Below are positions 60,331-64,000 of a stretch of DNA of 64,000 bases, one piece after another. The stretch spans positions 37,971 through 101,970 of the forward strand of contig JAEPRB010000122.1 in NCBI GenBank assembly GCA_016758965.1, in the 5' to 3' direction. This stretch comes from Circinella minor. Its lineage: Eukaryota; Mucoromycota; Mucoromycetes; Mucorales; Lichtheimiaceae. Numbering within the stretch: the stretch's first letter is position 1; every line of letters starts with the position of its first letter. The notes under the pieces were generated by a model. That model was not told the DNA's origin. It saw only the letters and a list, made by a program, of their open reading frames with translations, and did no database searches. A program made the translations under genes and the position numbers.

Positions 60331-60503
60331 TTCCATCAGCAATCATATTTTAAATGGTTCTTTTTGACATATCATTATACCCTCTCTCTCTCTCTCTCTC
60401 TTCTCCAAACACACACACGCAGCATTCATCAAAAAAATACAATTTGATATTTTCACTCACTGAGGTGTACAATAGAATAATAATTTAATTCGACACCAAA
60501 AAA

Positions 60504-60546
<43 letters not shown>

Positions 60547-62166
60547 AGTCCTTTGAAACAGTGTTTATTCTTAAAAATAAGATAAAGGTTATTATTCTAT
60601 GTACTAGGTGGTCTATTTATATGAATTGTTTATTATGATGAGTTATTTCTGGTATGTCATCTGAAGAATGTATCTTAAAATTTTTTATCTTAAGGTACAG
60701 TATGATAACCTTGTTCTTAGGATGATCCTTTTTAGCTTTATCAGGGTTAGACCCGGTATTTTTACATGACACTACACTCACCACCTAATTTTATCACCTT
60801 CCTTGTTTGTTACCATCTAGTCATTATTATCATTGTACACATCAATCATATTATCACTATATCAATTATTATATGATATCATAACTTATACCATCATTAT
60901 AAATCAAAAAACCATCATATATATATATATATATATATTTACTACTACTTTAGCATTGTTTCAATCTAGAAAAAAAATGTTACAAAATAAAAAAAAATTT
61001 ACCCCAGTTGAGCTGTACATAAATCCTGTAATAATTGTGATTAAAAGCAAAAACTACTTTTTTTATTCCATATAAAAATATTATATATTGATCAATATAC
61101 TTTTTTTTAGCTCTAAAAAAATGGATGTTGATTGGATTCTGTGTACCTGTTTAGAAACATGGTAGTTACAAGTGGTTGATGCCATAAAATATTAGTTGAA
61201 GAAACTTGCGTATGAACGCTTAATATGATACACATACGAGAATGGTAAAAAAAAGCCACCTTATTAGAAGCCTAATTTTTAGAGTAGTAATTACAAATTA
61301 GCTTAACTACTAAGTATTCACAAAGTGTACATTAGAATTCTCTATTCTGGACATTTGGTCTTCAAAAAATCATAATAATTAAACATTATTATCATAGCGG
61401 GAAAAAAAGTATAAACTGTATATAAGTATCTGATGAATTGACTTTTTTCTGTTTACCTATGATATCAATAAAATTAAGTTATGACCTCCGTTGTCAATTT
61501 CTTTTGTAATACTTACATGATTAATGAAAAAAAGCTATTATGTAGTGGCTATAAGATAACAAGTCGATACGTAAATAAATTATATGAAGTTTTAATATAC
61601 ATATGTACATAGCAACAAAACTACAGTAATTCATGCCAAATTATTCCAAAATATTTACCAATTACATTCTCAGTTCATCACCAATATGTAGCTTAGATAT
61701 ATAAAGTACAAAGACATGAAAAAATTAGATTAATTTTGTACGTATGTATATTTTTCTGTTATAACATAGTATTCACTCAATGAAAGAAATCTTAGAGGAA
61801 TGTAAATGTCGTTTATATATTATGTCATACGTATATATACACGACATTAATAGTCAATATATCCAACTTTTTCATATGAATAAAAAAATATCAACTTTTT
61901 TTTTGGTTTCTCAATCTTTATTTCTCTTCTTCCACCTAAAAAATCTTTTTGATTGTGGTTTAACTAAATAATGTGTCTTTTTAATCATTCTTTAATTATC
62001 ACTTTGATTTGATCCCACAAATTCATGTTAATTCCTCCATCCCACCCAAATATAGAAATCGGGAATTCAATTGATGACGACACCTTACAATCTACTTGTG
62101 TGTTTTTTTTGAGCCAGCTAAAATTAATCCTGTTTTTTTTTACACTACAACTTTTAACAATAAATC
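60331..62166. other. AT-rich spacer with microsatellites
   Basis: A (CT)n run lies at about 60383-60402, a 38-nt poly-A run at 60507-60544 and an (AT)n run at about 60918-60938. No gene seen. The last ~60 bp (CTACAACTTTTAACAATAAA) form the leader of the ESSS gene. Confidence 0.5.
60507..60544. repeat. 38-nt poly-A run
   Basis: The longest homopolymer in the window, 177 nt after the end of the decayed family gene. It could be a retroposon tail, but no upstream retroelement sequence is visible. Confidence 0.8.
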
Positions 62167-62667
62167 ATGTTGGCTAGAGTTCTTTCACGATCCTCGAGAC
62201 TTACCACTCGTTCCACTTTAATGCGTCGTGGTGGTGGTGGTAACCAATCATGGAATGAACCTGGAGGTTACCTTTTCGGTGAAAAGGTAAATTTTAATTC
62301 CTTTTTTTTTTTTTCAACAATGGACGATACGAACAACAACAATAAAAAAAAACGAATGAACATTGATTGAATTCGATAACTCTTTTTTTTAGAACCGCGT
62401 CAAAGAAGAATGGGAAAGCATTTACTATTGGGGTATGGGTGGTGGTTGTGCTTTGATGGCCGCTGCTTTGTATTATAAGCCTGATACCAGGTAAAAACAC
62501 AGAAATAGATAGATATAGAATAATAAGAAAAGGAATATGAATATATATATTATATATCAAAAACTAACACTCAATTTTATTATAGTGTTACTACTTGGGC
62601 TACCAAAGAAGCTGAAAAACAATTAAAAGAAAAGGGTATTAAACTCGATTTTGAAAAGACCGTTTAA
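62167..62667 (+). CDS. NADH:ubiquinone oxidoreductase ESSS/NDUFB11-type subunit
   Basis: Three exons: 62167-62286, 62393-62490 and 62586-62667 (300 nt, 99 aa, phases consistent). The N-terminus MLARVLSRSSRLTTRSTLMR is Arg/Ser-rich without acidic residues, a typical mitochondrial presequence. SWNEPGGYLFGEK (about 28-40), VKEEWESIYYWGMGGGCALM and ALYYKPDTS follow the ESSS/NDUFB11 pattern: a W-PGGYLFGE motif, then one membrane segment (about 52-70) and a charged C-terminal helix (KEAEKQLKEKGIKLDFEKTV). The subunit is a single-pass accessory component of the distal membrane arm of complex I. Its presence implies a standard rotenone-sensitive complex I in this fungus. Assignment is by motif recognition only. 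Confidence 0.8.
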
Positions 62668-62876
62668 ATTCAGAATTTATTAGAACACACGCTACAACAC
62701 AACACGCTACAACACATAAACATTACAAACAACCCATACGTCGATTTTATTATATATATGTAAATATATAATAAAAACAAATAAAATAAACACCATTCAA
62801 CAAAAAAAAACCCCAAAATATCACCATAAAAAAACTAATAATTTTTAACGTTGGAAGGATGTTGTGGTATATAAAT

Positions 62877-64000
62877 TTATTGATGTTGATGTACAATACG
62901 ACTTTTTGGTCGTGATGAAGGGTCCGTGGTAGTAGAAGAGGAAGAAGAAGAAGAGATACCAGCAGCAGCAGCAGAAGAAGAAGAAGAGGAGGATGATAAA
63001 AGTGTAGTAGGAGTAGTATTATTATTATTGAAAGGATGAGGATGAGAATAAGAGGTAGATGATAAAGCAGGTTGAGATGGTTTTTTTAATGAAGATTTTG
63101 TATTCATATGATCAAGGTTTTTATTATGATTACTACCTGATGCTACAGAACGTAAACTAGCTTTTTTAACAGCTCTATCTCTTTCAATAAGATATTCAGT
63201 ATATGTACGCCAAAGTTTACGTGGAAATAATATTACAGTTCTACCCCATTTTAATCCACATATTATAATCCATACAAGTAATGCGAATACTAAATATATG
63301 TATTAATGATCATTATTTTTTTTTTTCAGTTTAGGCTGCAAAGGTATTCTTTTATATAACTTTAAAAACTTACATGTGAGTAAATAAGAGAGTAAAGCAT
63401 AACCTGTATCAAGCCATGGATTTTTTGCACGATTAGCAAGAATAGATTCTACATCTACTTCAAGTTTTTTAAGCTATAATTTTTTTTATAAAATGTCAGT
63501 TAGTTAAAAATAAAAGTGGAAAGGATATATATATATATATATGATACTTACAGCAGAATAATGTGCTTCTGGAATATCTTTAATATAAGAAGACATACGT
63601 TGACGTGTATCATTAATATCAATTTGTATATTACGAATTAATTCTTCAGTTACTTTTAATTCATTTTTAAATTCGGACATTTCATTTTCCAATGCAGAAA
63701 CACCTAGTCTAACTTCTTCTTGACGATAATCAAATGGATTTACAGAATTATAAGGTAAATGAGGGTCCGATATATGTGGATCCAATAAAAATGATGAAGG
63801 AACATGACGAGTAGAAGATGAAGGACGTCTTGATTGTTGTTGTGATCGATTAGATGTGGATATATTTGAAGATAATGTTGACGTTGTTGTACTTGAAGAA
63901 GATTGTGTATGAAGTGAAAATGCGGATGGTTTTTTCTTAATATCTTCTTCTTTTTCTTTAGCAGCGGCAGCTTCTTTAATACTATGAATACTTGTATTGG
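62877..64000 (-). CDS. Coiled-coil protein with C-terminal membrane segment, 5' end outside window
   Basis: Three exons are visible: 63552-64000 (continuing beyond the window), 63374-63473 and 62877-63289, in phase, about 319 residues. The visible N-terminal part is Ser/Gln-rich (STTTSTLSSNISTSNRSQQQ). It is followed by LPYNSVNPFDYRQEEVRLGV, a coiled coil (ENEMSEFKNELKVTEELIRN), KKLEVDVESILANRAKNPWL, and a hydrophobic segment spanning an intron (YALLSYLLT|LFALLVWIIICG). A basic region comes next (FPRKLWRTYTEYLIERDRAV), then a Ser/Thr/Asn-rich tail ending HQHQ. It looks like a protein anchored by one C-terminal membrane segment with a cytosolic coiled coil. I do not recognise the family. Convergent with the ESSS gene, with about 210 bp between stop codons. 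Confidence 0.75.

Noticed and set aside
60507..60544. Poly-A run as the tail of a retroposon
   Set aside because: No reverse transcriptase, SINE-like or duplicated sequence precedes it; similar homopolymers occur throughout this genome (for example 51374-51408).

Overview
The window looks like nuclear DNA of an early-diverging filamentous fungus, most likely a Mucoromycota (Mucorales-type) species. The grounds are: very AT-rich sequence full of A/T homopolymers; short (about 55-115 nt) GT-AG introns; fungal core genes in Mucorales-like form (pyruvate carboxylase, MATE transporter, Kar9-type protein with a C-terminal GAR domain, a DysF-domain protein, a complex I ESSS subunit); and decayed members of hypothetical-protein families that I recall as expanded only in Mucoromycota. 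No organism name can be read from the sequence.

Layout. 1-16.7 kb is accessory DNA: diverged ~240-bp tandem units with an A-tract/TCGCAC motif, a broken KCTD/T1-type BTB gene, two minus-strand HET-domain genes, a 532-bp TIR element resembling a Tc1/mariner-pogo MITE, and a tandem pair of decayed genes of a lineage-specific family. 18.2-31.1 kb holds ordinary genes separated by long AT-rich spacers: MATE transporter (+), DysF-domain protein (-), a probable secreted or membrane protein (-) and a 125-aa small protein (+). 31-40 kb is accessory again: a decayed minus-strand gene, a second TIR element (691 bp), a profilin pseudogene with several frameshifts, coding-like debris, and a plus-strand HET-domain gene carrying six 21-residue tandem repeats. 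42.2-50.0 kb is a core block on the minus strand: pyruvate carboxylase (five exons, 1177 aa) and the Kar9/GAR protein with two SxIP motifs. 53-60.3 kb is accessory: a fourth HET-domain gene and a decayed gene with a PD-(D/E)XK-like signature and three in-frame stops. 62.2-64 kb returns to ordinary genes: complex I ESSS subunit (+) and the 3' part of a coiled-coil/membrane protein (-) cut by the window edge.

How it fits together. The core genes are not functionally linked to each other. The coherent theme is the accessory part: four related HET-domain proteins (three close paralogs and one divergent) scattered among transposon remnants and pseudogenes. HET1 and HET4 share a homologous non-coding block about 0.4 kb upstream of their starts, and HET1, HET2 and HET4 share a short block 50-60 bp upstream, so they spread by segmental duplication with flanks. 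HET domains in ascomycetes act in allorecognition and programmed cell death. A role for this set in non-self recognition is inference only.

Exon structures were worked out by eye from splice consensus and reading-frame continuity. Where a full set of exons gives a length divisible by three and family-typical protein size (MATE, DysF, pyruvate carboxylase, ESSS, the 125-aa protein) I am confident. Elsewhere the limits are approximate.
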